Shown in pieces: positions 13,767 through 26,389 of a DNA stretch of 64,000 nt (its first letter is position 1; every line of letters begins with the position of its first letter). Position numbers and translations under genes: made by a program. The notes below the pieces were generated by a model. It did not search any database. It was not told where the DNA came from and worked only from the letters and a program-made list of their open reading frames with translations. Source of the stretch: Adiantum capillus-veneris (lineage: Eukaryota > Streptophyta > Polypodiopsida > Polypodiales > Pteridaceae); the NCBI GenBank assembly GCA_014529385.2, contig CM043971.1, forward strand, positions 52,301,209 to 52,365,208, read 5' to 3'.

Positions 13767-16355
13767 GTTTCTCCATTTCCAAAAAGTCCTCCATTGACAG
13801 AGGATGTTGTTCTTCTTCTTCTTCTTCTCTTCGTGGAGAGCACTCCTTTGTAATAGGCAGAGTGTCATCTGATTGCAAAGTGGATTGTTGAAGTGCAGCC
13901 CATTTTTCTATATCTTCATGAGACTTAACAAAGTCTAACAGCCTGGTCTCCATGTTTTTTTCCTCCTCCACACTGTCAACTAAGCATATAACTTCTTTTT
14001 TCTATTGTATTCCTTCTTGTGCAACCAAGGAGCCATCACCAAAAACATCAACAAGCTTGTGGTCTTCAAAACAATATGTATGAATGTAGTGCTTGACCAA
14101 AGCTCTTTTTTTGGCCTCCAAATATTGCAAATATGACATATCTTTATATGCTACTTGAAGAGAGAAAAATCAATTGGCATGGGATGTTCCTTTGATCTTC
14201 TTCTCAGGTCTTCAAATGCATTGCCTTGTCCCAAGAAGGCAATAGCTGTTAGGAATTGAATTGCTCTTTTGCAAGGAGCTGATGGAAAGTGATGCAGTGT
14301 ACCACAACAATGGTAGCTCAGATTATCTCCCATGGCGTGAAAGGCACATTGCAATTTTGTGAAGTTAGTGAAATCCACAAATGCAAGAAAGACAAATCCA
14401 AGATCTGTTGACCCTCCAGCAATAGCCAAAATCCCATCCAAAGATTTGTTAAATGTCTCCTCACTCCACTTCAAACTGCCTCCAAGGTGTTTTGTCATAT
14501 CTAAAACACATAAGCCAATAGGCACTTTGTTATTGAAGTGGCGCATCAAGTAGAAATTGCCTTCCATTTGTAGGCTCACCACATAGATTGACCATGGCAA
14601 ATCTCTAGGCTCAATTTTCTCCTTTTGAAGGTGAATTGCCCATTGCATGTATTTTATTGCTCCATCTGGAAAAGCCATTTTCTTTATTCCACACTTCAAA
14701 CTAGATCTGAGCCATTCCTCGCATAGCATTAAAAGTGTTTTATAAACAACGTCATTGATATTATACATATTGACCACCTCCTCCCAGTCTTTACATGGTG
14801 AAGACTCATTCAAATTGTTGAAGCCTTCAAGAAGTGCATCTTGAATCAATTTGTCTTGCTTCAACTTCTTGATTCAATCATACATGTTAGTTGCATCACC
14901 ATCCTTTGCACTCTTTGATAGTAAAATCTTCTCATCTGTAATCTCTTCTTGATAGTCTTTACCTCTGATTCCTCAAGGCCACAAAGTTATCTAAATACAG
15001 TTGTTGGGGGTTTCTTCTTCTCCTCTTCTAGCCTTTCAATGATTTCTAACCAGCAATCATAAATTGGATCAGAGTACCTGACCATGTGTGCCTGTTTAGC
15101 AATCCAACTTGCTGCTGCACTCATTCTTGCCAATCGAAGAAAAGCCTAAAAATAAATACATAAATCATTAAACTATTGAGCAAGATTGATTAATTAAAGA
15201 CTATCAGAAAGACAAAGAAAATAACTTACATCCCATCCGGCCCGAGATGCATGTCCCTCTGCAATTCCACTTGCTGCCTTTGGTGGTCGTCCTGAGAAGA
15301 TCCATTGACTCCGTAAATGTCTCAATATTTGGTTGTAAGGTTGCTTGACATATAATGCCTGGGCCTCCTCATTTGCAATGGCAGATACAGCGGTTGCAAC
15401 AAATGGAGGAGCATTCACAACAATGCGAGCCTTTCTAAATTTATACACACCAATCAGTCTTTCAAATATCTCTTTGTTGTTTTCTTCACTTTTATTTTTT
15501 TTCTCTTCTACCTCTTTTAATGCCAAAGGAGTCCCCTTCTTTGACTTTGCATTTCTAACAGGCATCAAATATGCACATGCTGTAGGTTTGGTCGTACTCC
15601 GTGAAAATCCAAATAACACACTTTCAACGTGTTTTTTATCCATAATACGTGCATTATAGTGATCAAGAGCAAGCCAACAATTTTGAATAGGGATATCAAG
15701 TTCCCTATATTGGAAAGGAAAATATTTTATGTACTTATTCATTCCACCTGTATCTTTTTCTTGTCCTTTCATGGCCTCGGCTTCTAAAACATCTGGATCC
15801 ACAATTCTCATCTTTTACATTGAACCGTCTTTTGATGAGGATGCCAAAGATGCATTGTCTACATCCAAAATGGAACTAGTTCGCTTAGTTGCTACTTTCT
15901 GCACTTTTGCTTGCTTGTTTGTGAATGGTGGTCGTGAAGCTTTCACCTTTTTTCGTTGTAGTGTGGCAATGATGGAGTTTTGAAGTTGATCTGATGTGAT
16001 ATTTGGATTTGATTTTGCAAACTTTCATCCTCGAGAAAACATTGTCTCTTCTTTGTTTCTAGGCATGAGCTCCAATTTCATATGCTCCTAGAGATAGTTG
16101 AAATTCTAGATTCATTGGAACTAGAATGTCAATGCATTCCACCTCCGGATGACTATCAACTACAGAGACAGATGCTTCCACAACTTGTCCAACATCTTCA
16201 AACAAGCTGTCATTCTCCTTTTTGGCAATAAATAGATGCACCTTATGAAATTGTGCACCCTCTATACCATGTATGTCCAAATACCATTTCCTAAGATCAT
16301 TGCAAGTATAGTCAAGTGAGACAACAACCCTTGCAACCTGTGTTTTTGGAGCCAT
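13767..16355 (-). pseudogene. Unrecognised multi-exon protein, decayed; possible N-terminal part of the SET/FCP1-like gene
   Basis: I do not recognise this protein. It starts at ATG 16355 (MAPKTQVARVVVSLDY) and continues in minus-strand blocks to 13767. A TAG near 16059, a basic segment (LQRKKVKASRPP), and a TAA just before 15811 lie in it. An intron at 15229-15146 (84 bp, gtaagt...ttttag) is well supported and joins GWD to AFLRLARMSAAAS in frame. A further stop and a frame change near 14990-14880 precede a long block (14864-14151), which reads LEGFNNLNESSPCKDWEEVV and contains GGSTDLGFVFLAFVDF. After a TAG near 14026 comes an Asp/Glu-rich end (REEEEEEQHPLSMEDF). The last base pairs with a donor at 13766. 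At least four interruptions mark it as decayed. Composition is soluble, with no signal peptide or clear membrane segment. Confidence 0.5.
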
Positions 16356-16419
16356 CTTTCATGAAACAAAAAAAAAATGTTATTTTAACATATACTTTTT
16401 TGTAATGGATTAAGTTTGT

Positions 16420-18720
16420 GTGAATAGAAGGTCCACCACTTATTCAAGCTATATCTAAGCAATTATACATAGTGATCTTTTAAGCGAGTAAACTAAGGGA
16501 AGAGAGAAGCAAGGTCCACCACTTGTCTAAGCTCAGCTCTAGACAACATGGAGAGATTCAAGGTCTACTAATTGTCTAATATAGGCATGGAGAAATGATA
16601 GAAGGTTGAACACTTGTCCAACCTATCATCTCTAGTAAAATGGGAGGTATGGCCTTAAGATTCACCATGTAACCAACCTATACGTTATTGTATTATGAAG
16701 ACTTGCAAAGCAAAGATCCACCGCTTATCCAAGCTAGTTCCAAAATCAACATGGAGAGAAGCAAGCTTCACCATTTGTCCAAGCTCAGCTCCATTGAAAC
16801 ATGGAAAACCTATTATCCCTAGTAGCATGAGTGGTTTGGTCTCAAGATTCACCATTTGTCCACTCTATGTCATTAATATAAGAAGAATTGCGTGTTAAGT
16901 TCCACCACTTGTCCAACCTATAAGATTATATCTTAAATTGTATTCTTTCTTACCACTTGGAATGCCCATGATATGTTTTACATGGGAATTTTGTTCCAAG
17001 GTCCACCACTTGTCCAAGCTAACTCTATTGAAACATACAGAGAAGCAAAGGTCCACAACTTGTCCAAGCTAGGCTCCATTAAAACATGGAGAGAAGAATG
17101 CTCCACCATTTCTCCAAGATAGGCTCCATTGAAACATGGAGAGAAGCAAACTCCACCATGTCTCCAAAATGCTAGGCTCCATTGAAATACCTTAAACCCA
17201 CAATACTTTGTACATGGGGGTTTAAATTCAAGGTCCACCAATTGTCCAACCTATTATTCCTAGTAGCATGAGTGGTTTGGTCTCAAGATTCATTCCACTC
17301 TATGTTATTATATTGAGAAGATGTGGGTGTTAAGGTCCACCACTTATCCAATCTATAAGGCTATATCTTAAATGGTATTCTTTCTCACCACTTGGAATGT
17401 CCATGATATGTTTAAAATGGGGGTTTGGTTCCAATGTCCACCACTTGTCCAAGCTAACTCTATTGAAACATAAAGAGAAGCAAAGGTCCACCACTTGTCC
17501 AAGATAGGCTCCACTGAAACATGGAGAGAAGGATGCTCCACCATTTCTCAAAGATAGGCTCCATTGAAACATGGAATAAAGCAAGCTCCACCATGTCTCC
17601 AAGATGCTAGTCTCCATTAAAATACCCTAAACCTAGGATATCTTTCTCACCACTTGTCCAATCTATTATCCCTAGTAGAATGAGTGGTTTGGTTTCAAGA
17701 TGCACCACTTGTTAACTCTATGTCATTATATTAAGAATTGGCTGTTAAAGTCCACCACTTGTCCAACCTAGAAGGTCATATCTAAAATGGTATTCTTTCT
17801 CACCACTTGGAATTCCCATGATATGTTTTAAATGGGGATCTAGTTCCAAGGTCCACCACTTGTCCAAGCTAACTCTATTGAAACATACAGAGAAGCAAAG
17901 GTCCACCACTTGTCCACTTTATGTCATTATATTAAGAAGAATTGGGTGTTGAGGTCCACCACTTGTCCAACCTATAATGTTATATCTTAAATGGTATTCT
18001 TTCTCACCACTTAGAATTCCCATGATATGTTTTACAAGGGGGTTTTGTTCCAAGGTCCACCACTTGTCCAAGCTAGGCTCCATTGAAACATGGAGAGAAG
18101 GATGCTCCACGATGTATACAAGATGCTAAGCTCCATTGAAATACCTTAAACTCGTGATACTTTGTACATGGGGGGTTTACATTCAAGGTCCACAACTTCT
18201 CCAACCTATTATCCCTAGTAACATGAGTGGATTGGTCTCAAGATTCACTAAGAGTTCACTCTATGTCATTATATTAAGAAAATCTGGGTGTTAAGGTCCA
18301 CCACTTGTCCAACCTATAAGGCTATATTATCCTAAATGGTATTTTTTCTTACCATTTGAAAACCCACGATATTTTGTACATGGGGGGTTTACATTCAAGG
18401 TCCACCACTTGTACAACCTATTATCTCTAGTATCATGACTGGTTTGGTCTCAAGATTCACCACTTTTCCACTCTATGTCATTATATTAAGAAGATCTAGG
18501 TGTTAAGCCCCACCACTTGTCCAACCTATAAGCCTATATCTTAAATGGTATTCTTTCTCACCGCTTGGAATGCGCCACCACTTGTCCAAGCTAGCTCTAT
18601 TACATATAGCATGCATACAATATTCAACTAGATTCCCTACCTATCATGTCCAGTAGCATGGATGCTCTGGCTTTAAGGTCCACCACTTGTCCAACCTATA
18701 CTCTCTTATGTAAGGGAGAT
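16420..18720 (-). repeat. Inverted satellite array, same ~437 bp higher-order unit
   Basis: The core is GGTCCACCACTTGTCC, the reverse complement of the 5-7.8 kb array. The block marker TATATCTTAAATGGTATTC recurs at about 16926, 17366, 17776, 17978, 18315 and 18535; the first interval is 440 bp, the others are shortened. The order of submotifs mirrors that of the left array, so both belong to one satellite family in opposite orientation. Confidence 0.85.
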
Positions 18721-18729
18721 CATGCTATA

Positions 18730-19030
18730 AATTCAAAACCTTCCCGCCTAAATTTAAAATATCCCTCCCAAATTTTAAATATCCCGCCCAAATTTTAAAA
18801 TTCAAACTTTTTGATTAAATTCAAATTTTACCGCTTAAATTTAAAATATCCCACTGAAATTGATTTTGAATTCAAGTTTACCACAAAAAGATGTGATTAT
18901 CCCGCCTAAATTCAAATTCGCAAACCTCAAATCATTATATTGTACATAAATTCAAACAAATTCAAATTAACAAGCCTAAATTGATATTAGTTTGCATAGA
19001 TATCAATTTATCACACCTAAATTATGTCAC
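18730..19030. repeat. Short AT-rich tandem repeat (CCCGCCTAAATT unit)
   Basis: Units such as CCCGCCTAAATTTAAAATAT and CCCGCCCAAATTTTAAA recur about every 20-30 bp with drift, then pass into ATTCAAATT-rich sequence. It breaks the satellite, which returns briefly at 19060 and 19145. Confidence 0.75.
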
Positions 19031-20425
19031 CATGTTAGAGAGTGGTTAGAGAAGTTGAACAAGGTCCACCACTTGTCCAACCTAGATACCAAGAAGGATT
19101 TAGTGTACAAGGTATTGTTAGAGGTTCTTATAGTCCACTGGTCTCAAGGTCCACCACTTGTGGTAAGGGTTACCAACTAGTGTATCTATTCATCCAAAGA
19201 AATACACATATTTTTGGTCTACATGTCCTGGTTTCAGCCATTTATGTCCATTAGGTGTATCACTAAACAACACTACTTTTGTTGAGAAATAGAAGTTACA
19301 ATCAGATCTACAAATGGATTAGAGGGAAATCAGCTCAGCATAGATCCAGGCCTCACTACAAGAATCGACTTTAATAGATCACGCAAGTAAGTCTTCCATT
19401 CAAGTTTACTAGTATTACAACGTGTTAGTTATCTGCGATATTTATGTATGTATGTATACTATGTGTGCATATTGTAATTAAGTGTAATTTGTGTATCTAC
19501 ATTATGTATGAGTATTACAATGAAACAACACAAATATACATACATACACATAGATAACACAGACGCACACATACATGAGCATGTATTTTCAAGAGAGAGA
19601 CAGCAAGATACAAAGATAGAGAGAGAGAGAGAGAGAGAAATACATGTTTTCTAGAGAGAGAGAGGGAGAGAGAGAGAAAGATAACAGATTTCACTGTGTT
19701 GATGTATGTGGAAGAGAGGAAGATGATGTGTGGGAATGTGTGCATGTATTTTCAAGAGAGTGATAGCAAGATAACAGATTTCATTGTGGTTATGTATGTG
19801 GAAGAGAGGAAGACGATGTGTGGGAATATGTGTATGTGTGTGGGAATACTTTTAAACTATGTATCTATGTCTTTTGACGAGAGTGTGTGTGTGCAAGAAA
19901 GAGTTACAAAACCATCTTCTCTATATGGAGAAAGACAGAGAGTGAGAGAGAGAGAAATACCTGTTTTTCCCCTATTCGTGAGGTGTGCAATGTCTCCTAA
20001 GAAGAAGTTATGCCCGATGCTGCCCTTCTGGAAAGTGTTGCGTATGATGCTATTTCTTTATGCTGTGCATGAACTGTCAATCATGTGCGCTCCACCTGTG
20101 TGTTGTGTACGATTCCGGGTTCACTCCTGTGTGCGCGCATATATTCCAACTATGTGCGATCCTTATGCGCTTTCTCTGTGTTTGCTGCTGGTTTGCTTTC
20201 TCTGTGTGCGTTGCTCGTGCGCTCTCTCTGTGCCTAATCTTGATAGGGTTTATTAGAATGCCACGTAAGCTACAAGTCCACGTTTTATCATAGGATTAAA
20301 AAAAGCAAAAGCAGTATAAAACATTAACCAATTCACACGGCCAAAATTAAAGAAATCATGGTTGAAACGATGCAAAACATGAGTAACTCTATACTAGGAA
20401 TTCACCTTTAAAAATATATATATAT
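19031..20425. repeat. Microsatellite and 90 bp tandem duplication region
   Basis: GA tracts lie at about 19610-19680 and 19930-19955. A unit beginning ATAACAGATTTCA is repeated at 19681 and 19771 (period 90 bp), with an older partial copy before it (ATGTATTTTCAAGAGAG at 19581). The remainder to 20425 has no convincing coding content; frames rich in Cys and Val come from TG-rich sequence. Confidence 0.7.
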
Positions 20426-21041
20426 GGGTGCTACCCCTCGACCCTGCCCGGCAGTCACACTAGGAGGCGACAAGGGGTTGCCGCCCCTTGACCCCGCCCG
20501 GGGTGCTGTCCCAGGACCCTGCCTGGAACAATATCCCAAAATCAGCCTCCCAAGCTCTAAACGGAAAAATACTTAGCGAGCCAATTTTGCTTAGGCAACA
20601 TGATGGAAAACAAAACAAATCTATCCGAGGTTTTTTTTTTTTTTTTTTTTTGGGGGGGGGGGGGGGGGGAGAAGGAAGAAAATGCAAAGGAGATAAGTTT
20701 ACACCAAATAAGCTCTTCAGTAGTGTAAACAATAGGAGGATATGGAGGGGGTATAAATAGTGAGGTGTGGCTCAGAAAACTACATCAGGTACCATTTTGA
20801 AGAGGGGTAGTACCTACTGAAAGATAGGTTATGACCAAACTTTAAGTGGGTACTCTACAAAAAAGGGTGGGAAAGGAAGAGAGTTGGTAGGGTAATAAAG
20901 TTTGTGGAGGATTTGCTTAAAGGAGTGGTCAAGAATGTACAAAAGGAGAAAAAGAAGAAAAAAATTCAAGGATGCTGACCTTGTCTAGGGAATGGGTGGA
21001 TTTTTTTGACAAGTTGCACATATCCAAGAGGCCGCAGATTA
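20426..21041. repeat. GC-rich direct repeats and T/G homopolymers
   Basis: The block 20426-20560 has phrases of the form CCCCTTGACCCCGCCCGG and ACAATATCCCAAAATCA. The second phrase recurs at about 21746-21770, so copies lie on both sides of the Penelope-like relic. T21 (20631-20651) runs directly into G18 (20652-20669). Nothing coding is recognised. Confidence 0.65.
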
Positions 21042-21720
21042 TCAAAGTATGTTGCGGCAGGGTTTAGTAAAAAAGGAGAGTGGAATTCTTTTATTGGGGG
21101 TGGGGGTGGGGGGGGGGGGTTTAGAGAGCAAAGTGCCGAGATTGGGTGCATTCATCCAACATATCAAAGCCTTAGGTAAGTGTGCAAGATCGGTGTTGGA
21201 TTTAAGAAGCCTTGTGAGGGGTTTGATAATGGAACGAGACAAGTTGAGATGGCGTATTAGAGATGAGAATGGAATCTTTATGATGGTTGGAGTAAATTTG
21301 GTTTTGGACATAGATTGGAGGAGAAAGGGTCTCAGATTGTAGGAAAGGTAAAGAAAGCAAGCTTTCAACAGGGGAGAGGGATAGCCCTTAGCTCTTAGCC
21401 TAGAAAAGAAAAGGTTACATATGGAGATAAAGCCTGAAAGAGAGCTTTCTCTAATAATGTACCTCCTAAGCTCTGTGAGAATAAAAGCGATCTTTTGGTG
21501 CGTAGGGTGCCAGGATTTCCAAGGGATGTAATTGTAGGAATTACGGCTTTTTTGGTAGCAATGGGTGTCAAGGAAACCAAAGTGGCAAAAAAGGGTCCCT
21601 TGAAAAAATGAATATCCAGAATAAAAGCTTCTTGCGAGGAGATTGCAACGGAGATTTTGATGTTCTTGGAGAGGGTGTCCATACTCATGGAGGAGCTCTT
21701 TTAGGCTAGAGAGAGGACCG
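21042..21720 (-). pseudogene. Penelope-like reverse transcriptase relic, C-terminal (thumb) part
   Basis: On the minus strand one frame reads SKNIKISVAISSQEAFILDI, the segment that follows the catalytic site in Penelope-like RTs (ending in FLD-type). A shifted frame then reads YIPWKSWHPTHQKIAFILTE, then FFSRLRAKGYP and later FTPTIIKIPF. This order (H..H..FI..EL.R, R..L..RGYP) is typical of the region after the RT palm in Penelope-like elements. The frame change near 21600 and a G-rich interruption near 21100 show that it is dead. No GIY-YIG nuclease is visible downstream. Another RT class with a similar thumb cannot be excluded. Confidence 0.55.
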
Positions 21721-22030
21721 TCCGTGCACTGCCCTAGGACCTCGCCCGGGAAACAATATCCCAAAATCAATCTCCCAAGCCCCGCCATCGAGAGCGCTAT
21801 ATTCCACATGTCCATGAAGAGCGCTACCCCCAAACCTAGCGTGGAAGCGCTGCCTCGTCGGATGCACCCCATTGTGGCATTGCCCTAAGACCCTGCATCT
21901 GGAGTGCTAAATGGGAACATTTGTCATTAGTGAAATTTTGAACATAAATTATATTTAGCATATACTTAAATATAATATAAATATTTAACATAATAATTAG
22001 ACTACTAATTTACTCTAGATTATGTCCCAT
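21721..22030. other. Second copy of GC-rich repeat, then AT-rich spacer
   Basis: Direct copy of the 20426-20560 phrases (CCCGGGAAACAATATCCC), then AT-rich sequence to 22030. No gene seen. Confidence 0.6.
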
Positions 22031-24050
22031 ATTATATTTAAGGTGCCAAAGTTTTGGCCTTATGGCCCTAGATTTAGCCAAGTGGTCAACACATATAGGA
22101 CCAAGTGCACACTGTGCCAAGAAACTTGGCCACCACTTCACTTGCCAAAGTTTAGGCCACATGGTCAATCCTAAGTTTCCATTGTTCTTATCATGTCATA
22201 AGAGACAACAGTTCTTTTTTGTCACATTTTGCCTCGTGGAAAACTTAGGCTTGTTTTCACATACTCAAGCACTTCAAGCCATAAGAAATTTTCATTACTC
22301 TTCAGCAACCCTTTAGTTCAAGTCTTTGAAAAAACGTTGTCTAAGGCCATCCTAAACCATTTTCATTTAGGGGTGTCTAAAACTAGCTTTTTGACAATTC
22401 GGGAAGAAAACGGTTAAAGTTTTATACTTAGTTTTAACCACTTGACCAATTCAAATTTTGGAAAGCAAGGTCTTGCAATACTTTCCTTTGGACATCACAC
22501 ATTAAAACTAGGTCCCTCACTTGTCCAAGCTATGCTCTAATACAATAAAGGGCTTTTGGTTTCAAGATGCACCACTTTCCCAACCTTGATTCCATTAAAG
22601 AAGCTAGCTCTACTTAGACATTTAATAGCAAGGTCTTGTAGTAGTTCACATTGAACATTTTCCATGACAGCTAGGTCCACCACTTGTCTAAGCTACGCTC
22701 TAATAGAGCAAGGCGGTTTTGGTTTCAAGATCCACCACTTGTCCAAACTTGATTTGGGAAGCAAGGTCCTATAATAGTTTGCTTTGGACATTCACCATTA
22801 CAACTAGGTCCACCACTTGTCCAAGCTATGTTCTAATAAACTAAGGAGGTTTTGGTTTCAAGGAGAACCACTTGTACGACTTTGTTTTTGGAAGTAAGGT
22901 CTTTCCATAGTTCACCTTGGACCTTGGACATTGGATACTACAACTAAGCCCATCACTTGTCCAAGCTATCCTCTAATATAGCCAAAGGGTTTGGGTTTCA
23001 AGATTCACTATTTTTCCAACCTTGCTTCCATTAAAGAAAGGAGGAGCTACGTAAAAATTTTCAAGCAAGGTAGCAAGGTCCTCTGGTAGTTCACCTTGGA
23101 CATTGGGTGTTAAAACTAGGTCCACCACTTGTCCAAGCTATGATCTGATATAGAAAGGGGATTTCGGTTTCAAGATCCACCACTTGTTCAACCTTGCAAG
23201 ACTCAAGGTCTACTTGGACATTGGAAAGCATATCCCTATAGTAGTTGATAGGTGTCAGTGGGTATTACAACTAGGTCCACCACGTGTCCAACCTATGCTC
23301 TAATATAGCATGAAGGCTTTGGTTTCAAGATCCACCACTTTTCCAACCTTGCTTTCATTAAAGAAAGGAGGGTCTACGTAAACATTGGCAAGCAAGGTAG
23401 CAAGGTCCTAAGGTAGTTCAACTTGGATATTCGGCATTATAACTAGGTCCACCACTTGTCCAAGCTATGCTCTGATATAGAAAGGGGATTTTGGTTTCAA
23501 GATCCACCACGTGTTCAACCTTGCAAGACTCAAGGGATACTTGGACATTGGAAAGCATAGTCCTATAGTAGTTGATAGGTGGCAGTGGGTATTACAAGTA
23601 GGTCCAACCTATGCTCTAATATAGCAAAGAGTCTTTCATTTCAAGGTCCACCACTTGTCCAACCTTGCTTCCATTAAAGAAAGGAGGGGCTACGTAAACA
23701 TTGGCAAGCAAGGTAGCAAGGTCCTAAGGTATTTCACCTAGGATATTGGGCATTATAACTAGGTCCACCACTTGTGCAAGCTATGCTCTGATATAGAAAG
23801 GGGATTTTAGTTTCAAGATCCACCCCGTGTTCAACCTTGCAAGACTCAAGGGATACTTGGACATTGGAAAGCATAGTCCTATAGTAGTTGATAGGTGGTA
23901 GTGGGTATTACAACTAGGTCCACCACTTGTCCAACCTATGCTCTAATATAGCAAGGAGTCTTTGGTTTTAAGATCCACCATATTTCCAACCTTGCTTCCA
24001 TTAATATAGCAAGGAGGATTTGGTCTCAAGGTTCACCACTTGTCCAACCT
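22031..24050 (-). repeat. Satellite array with ~320 bp higher-order unit
   Basis: The core GGTCCACCACTTGTCC is embedded in a different longer unit. The marker CTGATATAGAAAGG occurs at about 23145, 23472 and 23788 (327 and 316 bp apart). Each unit also carries GCAAGGTAGCAAGGTCC, GACTCAAGG and GTAGTTGATAGGTG. This is a second, separately amplified higher-order form of the satellite. Confidence 0.85.
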
Positions 24051-24118
24051 ATGCAAACCTTTTTCAGACTATTTTACTATGACTATGCATTTAACAATGT
24101 AATCTTTTTCACTTACAG

Positions 24119-24590
24119 GATGGACTTCAAATCTGGGGAGAAAGTACATATGATACTTGACAATGAAATTGTTGGTATTGGTTGTGTGTGTAGAACAGAT
24201 CCAGATTCCACTTGTGGTAGTACAAAGATAGGGCAAGGAAATGTTTCCATACTAGTGGAGAAATGCTTGAAGGATGTGGTCCTACCTTTTCCTACAATGG
24301 ATACTCCATCTCTCCAAGGTTCATTATGGAGTGTTGTTCGATGGTCAAAGCTTCTTTTGCAATCTTCTACATTGAATGGGAACTTAATTGATCCACATGA
24401 AAGCTACAATGGTGATGAAGAACAGGATCATTCTGATCCTCTAGTTATAGATGCAATACCTATGACAAGCCCAGAATTTAAAGCAGTGATTCGAGAGTCT
24501 TGGAGAAATCAGAGGGTCCTTTTAAAAGATGACACAATGATGCAAACCATGAATGAAGGGACCATCTTATATGTTGATGGGAGCAAAGCG
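24119..24590 (+). CDS. DUF8039-like exon of a transposon-type plant gene
   Basis: An exon starts after a clear acceptor (ttcacttacag|GATGGAC). It encodes VHMILDNEIVGIGCVCRTDP, then IGQGNVSILVEKC, LPFP, and SLWSVVRW. This spacing matches the DUF8039 domain of plant transposon-encoded proteins (A/G-x-G-V, H/G-x-G-x-V-x-V, L..A.G..V.W) as I remember it. About 55 further residues are acidic. After about 24590 the composition turns abruptly GC-rich and repetitive, so the exon is cut by an insertion or ends there without a clear donor. It may have been upstream of the DUF7869-type gene that follows on the same strand. Confidence 0.5.
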
Positions 24591-25115
24591 ACGCCCGAAC
24601 CCCGACGGCCTCTAAAACGCAGGGGACCGATGGCACGCCTCGAGCCTGTCACGATAAAGCGAACAGGGGGCACCACCTAGCTTTGAGCGGCTAGGACGTA
24701 GACCATGGTGATGTGAACATCGCAAACTCACACACACACACACACACACACACAGAGAGAGATTGACAAATGAAGAAAACCCTCGGGGGTGTGAGGGAGA
24801 ATTATTTCTGCAGTATTTACAAATGACCTTGCTTCCAACGAGGCGGCACACCGTGGTGATAGAGAGGTCGGGAGAAAAGATGGTGAAACTACTTGGTGCG
24901 TTCTCTGAAGACGACTCAATGATTGTGAAACTTGTTATCAAGAACGTGTATGTGTGTGTGCATCGACCATTGGAGCCGAGAGGTGGACGTGGCTCCCTTC
25001 ACATGGTGCAATTCCCAAAGCAAACCATCACACAAGCCCCCTCTCCCTGTGATGCCATTAGTGTCAATTCTTCCCACTAAAACTCTACCAAGTGCTGACC
25101 TCTCATGAACTGCCG

Positions 25116-25148
<33 letters not shown>

Positions 25149-25626
25149 ATAGTGACCTCTTAGTGCCCTTTTATAGGTGTTGGCTGCTTGGATTAGGGTA
25201 ATCCCGGTTTGATTAGGGTAAGCTAATCGGGGAGACAAAGCAAAGCGGTGGGCCCGATGTGGTTGACCCTTGCTTTGTCTTGGGAGTTATTAAAAATGAA
25301 AACCTTTAGGTGGGCCTTTGTGACCATCACCTAGAGAGAGGGAATTTACAATTTGGGAACTTTACAAGGCTTGGGTGAAACCTGAAAAAAGGATGATGAT
25401 AACCTATGAATTACTGAAAATGGTGTCGTGGTTGCGTGATGCTGACGAATGGTGTGTTTCCGGTGCGTCGCTGTAGCACATACGTCTTTTCGGGGTTGGC
25501 CGGGACATGCCTTCGACGCATTTGCTCTTTTTGTTGTCGGTGTCGCGTGATTGGGGCCGTCTTCTTTTTTGTCGATGTCGATGGCGTAGAATTCCTTCGT
25601 TTTTTTTTGTATTTTATGTGTGGTGC

Positions 25627-25687
<61 letters not shown>

Positions 25688-25765
25688 GGTGAGTGCATGA
25701 GTATGTATAAGTATGTGTGTGCGTGTGTATTTATGTGTGTGTGTGTGTATGTGTGCGTGGGGGAA

Positions 25766-25799
<34 letters not shown>

Positions 25800-25937
25800 G
25801 TATTAGTATATATATAGTATATATTTTTTTGTTTTTTTTTCTTCCGACGACGCTGTGTGGCGATGCAGAGGCGGAAGGGGTGAGGTGAATGGAGTGAGAG
25901 ACGGGGTGGGTACGCATGTGTGTGTGGGTAAGGTGTG

Positions 25938-25970
<33 letters not shown>

Positions 25971-26004
25971 TGTATTGGCAATGAAAGCGCAGCACCTGGG
26001 GCTG

Positions 26005-26064
<60 letters not shown>

Positions 26065-26281
26065 AAGGGTAATCGGTCGCCTGCGAGATGGTACAGAGCG
26101 CGAGAGAGAGAGAGAGAGAATGAGGGTGGGGTAAGGTGGTGAGGGAGGGGAGAGGGGATAGGGGGGTTGTGAGGGCTGTGTATAGCAGAGAGCGCGCGGG
26201 CGGGTGTGGACGAGCGCGAGGCCCGGGATGGGGTAGCCGATAGAGGGCGAGACAAGGAGGGGGGCATGAGGTATATTCAAC

Positions 26282-26340
<59 letters not shown>

Positions 26341-26356
26341 AGAGGAGAGAGTTTTG

Positions 26357-26389
<33 letters not shown>

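Noticed and set aside
19515-20293. Frames of 70-190 codons near 20 kb
   Set aside because: The sequence is a 90 bp tandem duplication plus TG/GA-rich DNA, and the Cys/Val bias follows from it.
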